From an uncultured Bacilli bacterium (lineage in GTDB: Bacteria; Bacillota_I; Bacilli_A; RF39; UBA660): DNA of 64,000 bases. The DNA lies in NCBI GenBank assembly GCA_934176955.1, contig CAKPOS010000004.1, positions 36,752 through 100,751 on the forward strand. Direction: 5' to 3'. A program made the position numbers and the translations under genes. The notes beneath the pieces were generated by a model. The model had not been told where the DNA came from. It was given only the letters and a program-made list of their open reading frames with translations, and made no database searches. This document shows, piece after piece, positions 34,180 to 42,046 of this stretch. Within the stretch, counting starts at the first letter, position 1; each line of letters starts with the position of its first letter.

Positions 34180-34188
34180 TGTTATAAT
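34180..34188 (+). promoter_or_regulatory. Extended -10 promoter element
   Basis: TGTTATAAT lies 24 bases before the ATG at 34213. It lies inside the longer upstream frame of that gene, which supports the internal start. Confidence 0.6.
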
Positions 34189-34212
34189 AAGCAATCAAAA
34201 AGGGGGATTTGT

Positions 34213-35178
34213 ATGGAAAATAAATTTATTGTTAATATGGAAGATAACGATTCTTTTGCTCAATTTTCGAAAAAAGATTTGGAAGAATTAAAGACACAAC
34301 TCAGTAAAAGTCAATTAGAGTATCGTAATCATCTTTGGTTTAATGGAGATGTCACAATTGGTCTTGAAGTTGAATATGAACATGTAGACAAACATTTAGT
34401 TAATGACTATGTATCAAAAAATTGTTGTTATTGGAATTCTGATTATGATACAACGCTTGAATATGGGGGAGAGATTAAGTCACCAATTTTAACTGGTTCT
34501 CCTGCTAACTGGGATGAACTAAATAAAATTTGTCTTTTTCTTGAGGAACATCATGCTGTAATGAATGAAAATGCTGGTGGTCATATTCATATTGGAAGTC
34601 ATCTTTTAAAGGGAAATATTGAATATTGGCGAATTTTTGTGAAAATGTATATGATTTATGAAAAAGATTTATTAAAATTTTTGTTTGGAGAGATGAATGA
34701 AGGAAGAAAATCTCTTTATCAGTATGCACCACCAATAGCGAATATACTTTATCATGAATTAGATACTTTAAATCAATGTACTTGCTTTGAAGACTTGTAT
34801 TATCAAGTATTTCCTAAAGACAGGAATGAAGCAATTAATTTTGAAAATGTTTCGATAATAGATGGTATAAAAAGATTAAGAAATACAATAGAGTTTCGAA
34901 GTCCTAATGCATCAAGTAAAGCAATCATTTGGCAGAATAATGTGAATACTTTAGTAAAATTTTTACTTTCTGTTACCAAAGAAGAAATTGATGGAGAATA
35001 TTTAGATTATCTTTTAAAAGAAGAACCTAGTACAATTCCTTCTCTGGAAGATACCTTACAATTTATTGATATGATATTTGATAATAATCAAGATAAAATT
35101 TATTTTTTAAAACAATATTTAAAAGAATTTAACTGGGGAAAAAGATTGAGTAGAGGATTAGTAAAAACAATGTTTTAG
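34213..35178 (+). CDS. Putative amidoligase-family protein
   Basis: A 321-residue protein of the amidoligase_2 type (COOH-NH2 ligases related to glutamine synthetase and GCS). Visible motifs are TIGLEVEYEHV, then SDYDTTLEYGGEIKSPIL (the acidic SDGS-like motif followed by E in GGEI), NAGGHIHIG with the conserved HxH, and NTIEFRSPN. Family members ligate amino acids to peptides or proteins and often pair with GNAT or GATase genes; a GNAT gene lies just upstream. The ATG at 34213 has AGGGGGA upstream. Confidence 0.8.
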   Translation: MENKFIVNMEDNDSFAQFSKKDLEELKTQLSKSQLEYRNHLWFNGDVTIGLEVEYEHVDKHLVNDYVSKNCCYWNSDYDTTLEYGGEIKSPILTGSPANWDELNKICLFLEEHHAVMNENAGGHIHIGSHLLKGNIEYWRIFVKMYMIYEKDLLKFLFGEMNEGRKSLYQYAPPIANILYHELDTLNQCTCFEDLYYQVFPKDRNEAINFENVSIIDGIKRLRNTIEFRSPNASSKAIIWQNNVNTLVKFLLSVTKEEIDGEYLDYLLKEEPSTIPSLEDTLQFIDMIFDNNQDKIYFLKQYLKEFNWGKRLSRGLVKTMF

Positions 35179-35191
35179 AAAAGAAAAATTA

Positions 35192-35200
35192 TGTTATAAT
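35192..35200 (+). promoter_or_regulatory. Extended -10 promoter element
   Basis: TGTTATAAT, 25 bases upstream of the gene at 35225. Confidence 0.55.
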
Positions 35201-35224
35201 AGAAATAAATAAGAAGGTGAGAAA

Positions 35225-36115
35225 ATGGAGAAGAAGAAAAAAATAACTTTAGGAATGATAATTATATTCATTATATTACTTTTTGTTCTTATGATTTATT
35301 TTTATTCTACAAAAAACAAGGTTTATACTATTCAAGCTACTGTCTCTTATGTAGGAGGAAATTATTTATTTGTACAAGATGAACAAGGAAAAAAATATTC
35401 TTTAGTGAATCATGATGTTTATGATGATAATGTCTATAATATAGGAGATAAAGTAATTTTTGAAATAAAGAATATGAAAAAAACTGATCCTATTCAAGGA
35501 ACTATTTGTTCTATCGAAAAGGTAAATCAAGATATTGGTTTTACCATTCAAGATGAAGAAAATACTTCTAAAGATTATTCTTCTGTTATTGATGATATCA
35601 ATGAAAATATTCATTTATCAAAAGAAGAAAAAAAGACAGAAGAAGATGTTGTTCTTTATCTTGAACAGTTAAAACAAGAAGTAGAAAGTAGTCATAATTT
35701 TACTTCTTCTCTTAAATCTAGTTTTATTGAATTAGTAGATTTTCTTTTTTATGGAGGAACTATTCAAGGAAAAACTTTTTCTAGTTTAAGTAATCAAGCT
35801 AAGATTAAGGTGTTAAAAATTGCCTTTATGATTGATACAAAAATAGAAGGGAAATTTCCTAATTATAAGGAAAGTATTCAAGAAGCTTCTTCTTTGGCTT
35901 ATGATACTTTCCGAGAAAAAGTTATTGTTTCTTATTTAGATTTAGCTGCAAAGGTATGTCAAGAAAATGAAGAAAGTTGTACAACAGCAAAAGAGGGACT
36001 TGGAGAATTAAAGAAAAGTGGGTTACTAACATGGCAATTTGTTAAAGATATTTCTTCTGTTGGTGTGTCTAAATTAAAATCTTGGTATGAGGTTTGGAGA
36101 GATACGAGTGATTGA
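35225..36115 (+). CDS. Membrane-anchored hypothetical protein upstream of uvrC
   Basis: A 296-residue protein with an N-terminal membrane segment (about 8-28). A small beta-barrel-like region follows (about 36-100: VSYVGGNYLFVQDEQGKKYS then GDKVIFEI, OB-like), and then a long helical region. No family is recognised. The gene ends 8 bp inside uvrC, so the two are translationally coupled. AAGGTG precedes the ATG and an extended -10 lies further upstream. Confidence 0.6.
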   Translation: MEKKKKITLGMIIIFIILLFVLMIYFYSTKNKVYTIQATVSYVGGNYLFVQDEQGKKYSLVNHDVYDDNVYNIGDKVIFEIKNMKKTDPIQGTICSIEKVNQDIGFTIQDEENTSKDYSSVIDDINENIHLSKEEKKTEEDVVLYLEQLKQEVESSHNFTSSLKSSFIELVDFLFYGGTIQGKTFSSLSNQAKIKVLKIAFMIDTKIEGKFPNYKESIQEASSLAYDTFREKVIVSYLDLAAKVCQENEESCTTAKEGLGELKKSGLLTWQFVKDISSVGVSKLKSWYEVWRDTSD

Positions 36116-37898
36116 TGAAAAGTTAAAACTTGTTCCCCATTCTCCTGGTTGCTATTTAATGCATGATAAAGATGGGGTAATTATTTATGTAGGAAAGTCT
36201 AAAAATTTAAAAAATCGTCTTAATTCTTATTTTAAATCAAGTCATACAGGAAAAACAGCAATGTTAGTAAGAGATATTGTTAGTTTTGAATATATTTTGA
36301 CTTCATCAGAATTAGAAGCTTTATTATTAGAAATTAATTTAATTAAAAAATATGATCCTAAATATAATATTCTTCTTCGTGATGATAAAACGTATCCTTA
36401 TATAGAGGTAACTAATGAAAAAGTTTTTCGTCTTTCTGTAGTTAGAAATTCTAACAGGAGAAAAAAAAGAGATACCAAGTTATTTGGCCCTTACCCTAAT
36501 GTTACTGCAGCAAGAAAAGTAGTTGATATGCTAAATCGAGTTTATCCTCTTCGAAAGTGTCAGACATATCCTAAAAAAGTTTGTTTATATTATCATATTC
36601 ATGAGTGTTTAGGATATTGTGAGAAAGAAATTGATTCTGAAATTTTATCTAAAATGAAAAGTGAGATTATTTCTTTCTTAAATGGAAATGATAAAATACT
36701 TTATCAGAAGTTAATGGATAAGATGAATTTTTATGCAGAAAAGATGCAATTTGAAAAAGCGCAAGAATATAAAGAATTATTAGATTATATTTCGATTACT
36801 TTGGAAAAACAAAAGGTAGAGTTAGATGATTCTCATGATCGAGATATTGTTGGCTATTACGTTCAAAATGGTTATTTATCGGTATGTATATTATTTATTC
36901 GAGGAGGGAAATTACTTGATAGAAAGAATGATTTATTTCCAATGATTGATACTTTAGAAGAAGAATTAATGACTTACTTATCGAGATTTTATGATAAGCA
37001 TACGATTCATCCTTATGAAGTGATTGTTCCCTCTATTATCGATAGTGAAGTATTATCTCATGCTTTTTCATTAAATTGTTTTACTCCTCAAAAAGGAAAA
37101 AAGAAAAAAATGTTAGAATTGTCCAATGAAAATGCTAAAAATTACTTAAATGAACAAATAACTTTAGTTGAAAGAGATGAAAAAAAGACATTAGGTGCTA
37201 TTCAAGAATTAGCCAATCTTTTAGGAATAACTTCTGCTAGTAGAATAGAAATTTTTGATAATTCTAATTTGTTTGGTAATTTTAATGTTTCAGGGATGGT
37301 TGTTTTTATTGATGGAAAACCTGCAAAAAGTGAATATCGAAAATTTAAAATTACAAAAGAAGTGAATGATGATTATGGAACAATGAGAGAAGTCATTTAT
37401 CGAAGATATTTTCGTGTTTTAAAGGATCATTTATCTAGACCAGATTTGATTATTGTCGATGGAGGATTAGGCCAGTTAAATGTTGCTAGAGAAGTTTTAG
37501 ATTCTCTTAGTTTGGATATTCCTGTTATTGGAATAAAAAAGGACGATAAACATCATACTTCTGAATTAATAGGAGGTAATCCTGTTCAAGTAATTCCTAT
37601 TGATAAAAAGAGTAGTCTATTTCTTTTGTTAACCAAAATGCAAGATGAAGTGCATAACTTTACCATTCATTATCATAGACAAATTAGAAGCAAAGGTTCT
37701 TTGACTAGTATTTTAGATAGTATTTCTGGAATAGGGGAAGTTAGAAAAAATAAATTGCTAAAGAAATATAAAACAATTTCTAATATTGGGCAATCTAGTA
37801 TAGAAGAACTATCTGAGATAGTTCCCAAAGAAATAGCCATTCAATTAAAAAATATTTGTTCTTTAAGTAAGGATTACCGTTCAGTCAAGAAAATATAA
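36108..37898 (+). CDS. uvrC: UvrABC excinuclease subunit C
   Basis: A 596-residue UvrC, the dual-incision nuclease of nucleotide excision repair. Domains in order: GIY-YIG (HSPGCYLMHDKDGVIIYVGK), a Cys-containing segment (CQTYPKKVCLYYHIHECLG), a UvrB-binding UVR motif (FEKAQEYKELLDYI), the RNase-H-like C-terminal nuclease (EIFDNSNLFG, IIVDGGLGQ), and tandem helix-hairpin-helix. I place the start at the GTG at 36108, seven bases after GGAGAG; the ATG at 36087 lacks a site. The last 243 bp of homology recur at 39521, so the present 3' end (SLSKDYRSVKKI) may be a replacement. Confidence 0.93.
   Translation: MIDEKLKLVPHSPGCYLMHDKDGVIIYVGKSKNLKNRLNSYFKSSHTGKTAMLVRDIVSFEYILTSSELEALLLEINLIKKYDPKYNILLRDDKTYPYIEVTNEKVFRLSVVRNSNRRKKRDTKLFGPYPNVTAARKVVDMLNRVYPLRKCQTYPKKVCLYYHIHECLGYCEKEIDSEILSKMKSEIISFLNGNDKILYQKLMDKMNFYAEKMQFEKAQEYKELLDYISITLEKQKVELDDSHDRDIVGYYVQNGYLSVCILFIRGGKLLDRKNDLFPMIDTLEEELMTYLSRFYDKHTIHPYEVIVPSIIDSEVLSHAFSLNCFTPQKGKKKKMLELSNENAKNYLNEQITLVERDEKKTLGAIQELANLLGITSASRIEIFDNSNLFGNFNVSGMVVFIDGKPAKSEYRKFKITKEVNDDYGTMREVIYRRYFRVLKDHLSRPDLIIVDGGLGQLNVAREVLDSLSLDIPVIGIKKDDKHHTSELIGGNPVQVIPIDKKSSLFLLLTKMQDEVHNFTIHYHRQIRSKGSLTSILDSISGIGEVRKNKLLKKYKTISNIGQSSIEELSEIVPKEIAIQLKNICSLSKDYRSVKKI
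37626..37868 (+). repeat. uvrC 3'-end direct repeat, left copy
   Basis: 243 bp encoding the helix-hairpin-helix end of UvrC. It recurs at 39521-39763 in the same orientation with about 10 mismatches (roughly 96 percent), most of them silent or conservative. The homology stops at the same point in both copies, just before the stop codon. Confidence 0.92.
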
Positions 37899-38010
37899 AA
37901 TAGATCTAAACCATTATAAATAAAGAGATTTGTAAAAAACTTAAACTCAAAATTTTGATTATTGAACTTTATAGTAAAAAATGATACAATAAAATGGAAA
38001 GAGGTAATTT

Positions 38011-38310
38011 ATGAGTAAACTATTATTAGAAAAGTATAAAAATATTAATAATAAAAAATTATTAGAATTATTAGAAAAAGTAAATAAGGAGCCAAAATTT
38101 TTAGAAGATAATCAAAGATTATTAAGTGAAGATGAAATATTAAATTATAATGATGAGTTAAAAATAGCAATTAAAAATATTATTCCTTTAATTGACTTCT
38201 GTGATAATGATTTCTTAGTTTATGATGAATTAGAAAAAAAGTTTAAAATGTTTAATATTATTGATGAATTATTTTATGAAAATTTAAAAATTACTAGTAA
38301 GTATAATTAA
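38011..38310 (+). CDS. Small acidic protein in uvrC-flanked insert
   Basis: A 99-residue, mostly helical, acidic protein with no recognised motif. It is extremely AT-rich even for this genome. AGAGGT precedes the ATG, and TACAAT in an extended -10 context lies about 20 bases further up. It is the first of two genes lying between the duplicated uvrC ends and may be the partner or inhibitor of the larger protein downstream, as in two-gene toxin or defence modules; that is only a guess from layout. Confidence 0.5.
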   Translation: MSKLLLEKYKNINNKKLLELLEKVNKEPKFLEDNQRLLSEDEILNYNDELKIAIKNIIPLIDFCDNDFLVYDELEKKFKMFNIIDELFYENLKITSKYN

Positions 38311-38345
38311 CTTATAAAATAATAAAAAAATATAGATTGTATACT

Positions 38346-39515
38346 ATGAAACTATTTGTCAATAACGAACAAAAAAGAAAAATCTCAAATATATATTATC
38401 AAATAAGAACTAAACTTCTTAATAATAAACTAACCGAACTAGAAAATGACATCTATGAATATTATGTTTTGATAAATGAATTATATAATAATAAATTTAT
38501 AGTAGATGTTGAAGTAAGTATGATACTTAAAAATAGAAAAAAGGATTTTTTTACTTTTGGAGAAACCCTTAGACTTAGTAATTCAAACTATAAAATTGTT
38601 ATATATTTATCAGAAATAATAAAATATCAAAAATATTTAAGTAGAAAAAATGAATATGATATTGATACTTTTATTTTTGAAACTATCTTAAATATTGGAT
38701 ACCATGAATTTATACATTTTTGTCAACTAGAAAAAATAAAAAAATCCTTTTTAGATAAAAATACATTTATAAATACAATTACTTATATATTAGAAAATAA
38801 AAAGTATAATATAGATTATTATGACAATACATTAGAAATAGAAGCACATTATAAATCATTTTGCTTTTTAAATGAAATTAGTACAATTGTTAATAAACAA
38901 AAAATGTGTTTTTCCAGTTCTATTCAATTAAATAATATTTTTATTTATTTAATCAGTAATTTAGATAGTGTTGATGCTATTTATTCAAAATATGATTATT
39001 TATTTGGACAACTATATATGTTAAAAAAGAATGATACTTTAGCATTTAATAATTGTACTAAAAAAAATATTCTATTAAGTAAAATATTTGACAATAATCA
39101 TAATCATAATTTTAATTATTTAATTTACTATTATGCTAACAATAAAACAAACAAAGATATATATATAATATATAGTTATATTTTATTATATGAAATAAAA
39201 TTTTTAACAAAAGAAGAAATTGAAAATAATCTACTAAAAATTATTAATGTTACAAATTTTGATAAAATTTATGAATTATTTTCAAATATTTATGATTCTT
39301 TAATTGATCAATACAATTCTTTATATATAAAATACAAATTATGCTTTTATATTGCTAAAAACAAAAAATTTATTAATCAAACTAATATTACTGATAAAGA
39401 ATTAACAAATAGATTGTATAAAACTTATGAATATATTGAAAATAAAGTAAATATTATAAAATTTATTTTGAATAAAATAGAAAGTCTGAATAGATTAGTA
39501 AAAAAGAGTAAATAA
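38346..39515 (+). CDS. HEFIH metalloprotease-like protein in uvrC-flanked insert
   Basis: A 389-residue Asn/Lys/Ile-rich helical protein. Near residue 120 it has IGYHEFIHFCQ, a HExxH zinc motif with hydrophobic flanks, and about 40 residues later LEIEAHYKSF, a plausible third ligand (gluzincin type). The rest has no motif I recognise. The start is weak: the ATG at 38346 has no good ribosome site and an in-frame TTG lies at 38337. Base composition is more AT-rich than the neighbours, which suggests transfer. It lies between the two uvrC 3'-end copies. Confidence 0.55.
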   Translation: MKLFVNNEQKRKISNIYYQIRTKLLNNKLTELENDIYEYYVLINELYNNKFIVDVEVSMILKNRKKDFFTFGETLRLSNSNYKIVIYLSEIIKYQKYLSRKNEYDIDTFIFETILNIGYHEFIHFCQLEKIKKSFLDKNTFINTITYILENKKYNIDYYDNTLEIEAHYKSFCFLNEISTIVNKQKMCFSSSIQLNNIFIYLISNLDSVDAIYSKYDYLFGQLYMLKKNDTLAFNNCTKKNILLSKIFDNNHNHNFNYLIYYYANNKTNKDIYIIYSYILLYEIKFLTKEEIENNLLKIINVTNFDKIYELFSNIYDSLIDQYNSLYIKYKLCFYIAKNKKFINQTNITDKELTNRLYKTYEYIENKVNIIKFILNKIESLNRLVKKSK

Positions 39516-39520
39516 ATTTT

Positions 39521-39772
39521 TTGCTAACCAAAATAAAAGATGAAGTGCATAACTTTACGATTCATTATCATGGACAAGTTAGAAGCAAAGGTTCTTTGAC
39601 TAGTATTTTAGATAGTATTTCTGGAATAGGGGAAGTTAGAAAAAACAAATTGCTAAAGAAATATAAAACAATTTCTAATATTGGACAATCTAGTATAGAA
39701 GAACTATCTGAGATAGTGCCCAAAGAAATAGCTATTCAATTAAAAAATATTTGTTCTTTAAGTCATGAGTAA
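39521..39772 (+). pseudogene. Displaced uvrC 3' end (right copy of direct repeat)
   Basis: The frame reads KDEVHNFTIHYHGQ and onward to NICSLSHE, nearly identical to the UvrC C-terminus. It has neither the catalytic parts nor a ribosome site. It is the right-hand copy of the 243-bp repeat. The simplest reading is that an element carrying its own uvrC 3' end inserted here and displaced the original end. Confidence 0.88.
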
Positions 39773-39784
39773 TTTTTATACCAT

Positions 39785-39814
39785 AGAGGAAAAATTTTAA
39801 TTTCTCTTTTTTTT
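39785..39814 (+). terminator. Rho-independent terminator after uvrC remnant
   Basis: AGAGGAAA and TTTCTCT form the stem, followed by eight T. It is probably the original uvrC terminator, now separated from the gene by the insert; no comparable terminator follows the left copy. Confidence 0.6.
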
Positions 39815-39955
39815 GTTGTATGGCTATACAAGTTTATCATAATGTGATAATTTATTGCTTGCTAAATGATTGGTAATTTGCTAAAATAATGGCAATTGAT
39901 ATTTATAAGATTGATGATTTTATTATTATGATAATTTGATTAAGGGGATGACGTG

Positions 39956-41860
39956 ATGAATTTTACATTTCTAACAAAAAAGCAATTATATGGTAAGAAA
40001 AAAATAGAAGTTTTTAAACCATTAGGAGCTAAGGCGGCGATTACAGATTTTGCTATTGTAGCAGGAGGATACGTATCTAATGATTATTATATTTATGGAA
40101 AAAATCAATTAGAAGATAGAACGGGATATTATTGGACACAAACTAGGGAAGATGAAAATAGTGTTAATATTGTCAATGAAGATGGTGACTATCATTTAGC
40201 AGATTTAAACTTTTCTCTTTGTGGATGCAGACTAGTTTTAAATTTAGAGGACGAGTGGAGTAATTTTTTGACAACAAATTTTCTTGATTTAAATGATAAC
40301 GAGATAGAATATGGTTACTATCCACAACAAGCTGTTTCTAAAGAAATTCAACAGGAATTAGAAAGTACTTTTGATAATGGTAAAATTATCTTGTTAAAAA
40401 ATACTTATACCTCTTCTTTTGGACAATATTCTGTTTATGAATATCAAAATAAAAAATATGTGCGCGTGGAAATAGCGACTGTTTATAATCGTGATAAGGT
40501 ACTTCTTTCCAATGGAGAAATTTATCACAATGGTGATTATGTATGGATTGAAGTTATGCCTGTTAAATGGAATGTTTTAAAAGAGGAAAAAATCTTACTT
40601 AGTAAAAAAATTCTTTGTGCAGGGTTAGAATTTTCAAAAGAAAAATATCTTGGTGATTTTATCCATACAAATATTTATCATTTTATGAATAATGTTTTAT
40701 TAAAAGAATTATTCATAAAGAATTTTATTCCTCTAGAAGAAGAACAACAAGATAGTAAGGTAAAGAATAAAAATTATAGTCTAGAAGCTACTATCAATCA
40801 ATTATTTTCAACAAAAATAGAAGATAATGATTTTTTTAATACAGATTGGAATAATAGTTTGCTTTTAAATTTTGATAATAAAGAATATTCTTTTTCTTTA
40901 TTAGATGAAGATCAAGTGGGTAAGTTATCGATTACTAAAAAAGGAACAAGTGCTATTGTTACCCCATTTGCCCTTTTAGAAGGAGCAAATAGTGTACCAA
41001 AAGAGAAAGAAATTTTTGGTTCTTATTGGACAAAAACTATAGAATATGGATTTCATGATTTAAGAAGTTTTAGTTCAATGCCAGCAAATTCTAAAGCAGC
41101 TATGGTAATTGTTGAAGGAACAAGTCAACGGTCTATTGCTGATGTAAAATGTCATCATATTGGTGGTCGTCCTCTTCTTATTTTTGAAGATTTTTGTCAT
41201 TTTTTAAGAAATACCAATCTTAAAATAAATGATGATGAAACAATAAATTTAGGATATTTTCCTCAAGATTTTGTTTCAATTGAATTACAACAAGAATTAG
41301 AGAATAATTATCAAGAAATGGAATTATCATTCACTGATAAGACTTATAGTTATATTAAAAATGGAAATTTAAATTATTTAGAGAGTTTAGATGAATATGA
41401 ATATAAAAATAGAAAATACGTAAGATTAGAAAATGTTTCATCGACTAATGAACTAGTGACAGAAAAAATGCTTTTATCTTCTTCAAAACGAAAAAAAGTG
41501 ATATGGATAGAAGTTAAACCTGTGAAATGGATTATTCTTACTGATAGAATGCTTTTGTGTGATAAAATTATTTTTACCTCAAATTTTGAGAATTATTCTT
41601 TTTCTTCTGTTGAAGATTCACAAATTTATCAATGGATGAATAAAAATTTAAGAGAAATGTTATTTCAGGAATCTTCTCCATTAGAAGAGATGAAACAACA
41701 TGATAATCAAATAAAGAAAGAACAATTAAAACAATTAAAAAAAATACTTATACAGATGATAAATCATCCAGAAATAATAGAACTATTTACAGAATTAGCA
41801 GAAGAATTAATTGATGATAAATTAGTTCAAGATAGTTATTCTAAAGTAAGAAAAAAATAA
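39956..41860 (+). CDS. Large protein with internally duplicated lectin-like (DUF6273-type) halves
   Basis: A 634-residue protein with no signal peptide, built from two similar halves (about 15-250 and 320-590). Each half has a G-x-YWT-x-T segment (GYYWTQT; GSYWTKT), a CGCRLVL or GGRPLLIF strand, a YGYYPQ- or LGYFPQ-type motif, a KYVRxE strand and a WIEVxPVKW segment. These features resemble DUF6273-type domains and the lectin-like fold of the DGR targets. The C-terminus is helical. I take the ATG at 39956, after AAGGGGATG. Function is unknown. Confidence 0.6.
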   Translation: MNFTFLTKKQLYGKKKIEVFKPLGAKAAITDFAIVAGGYVSNDYYIYGKNQLEDRTGYYWTQTREDENSVNIVNEDGDYHLADLNFSLCGCRLVLNLEDEWSNFLTTNFLDLNDNEIEYGYYPQQAVSKEIQQELESTFDNGKIILLKNTYTSSFGQYSVYEYQNKKYVRVEIATVYNRDKVLLSNGEIYHNGDYVWIEVMPVKWNVLKEEKILLSKKILCAGLEFSKEKYLGDFIHTNIYHFMNNVLLKELFIKNFIPLEEEQQDSKVKNKNYSLEATINQLFSTKIEDNDFFNTDWNNSLLLNFDNKEYSFSLLDEDQVGKLSITKKGTSAIVTPFALLEGANSVPKEKEIFGSYWTKTIEYGFHDLRSFSSMPANSKAAMVIVEGTSQRSIADVKCHHIGGRPLLIFEDFCHFLRNTNLKINDDETINLGYFPQDFVSIELQQELENNYQEMELSFTDKTYSYIKNGNLNYLESLDEYEYKNRKYVRLENVSSTNELVTEKMLLSSSKRKKVIWIEVKPVKWIILTDRMLLCDKIIFTSNFENYSFSSVEDSQIYQWMNKNLREMLFQESSPLEEMKQHDNQIKKEQLKQLKKILIQMINHPEIIELFTELAEELIDDKLVQDSYSKVRKK

Positions 41861-41990
41861 TTTTTAAATCTTTCTTAAACTAAAATTCATCGAACTTACT
41901 TTAAGTTATTTTTACCAAAGGGGAATTCTTTATTAGTATTTTTCGTGTATTTTTTTCCTTCTAAAGCTGATTTACATAAAAGTAACTAAC

Positions 41991-42019
41991 TTGTAAAGAA
42001 CATAAAAATACGATATACT
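41991..42019 (+). promoter_or_regulatory. Sigma-A promoter of smc
   Basis: TTGTAA (41991-41996), a 17-bp spacer and TATACT (42014-42019), 27 bases before the smc start. Confidence 0.7.
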
Positions 42020-42046
42020 AAAACAAGATGTAAGAGAGTGATGGAA

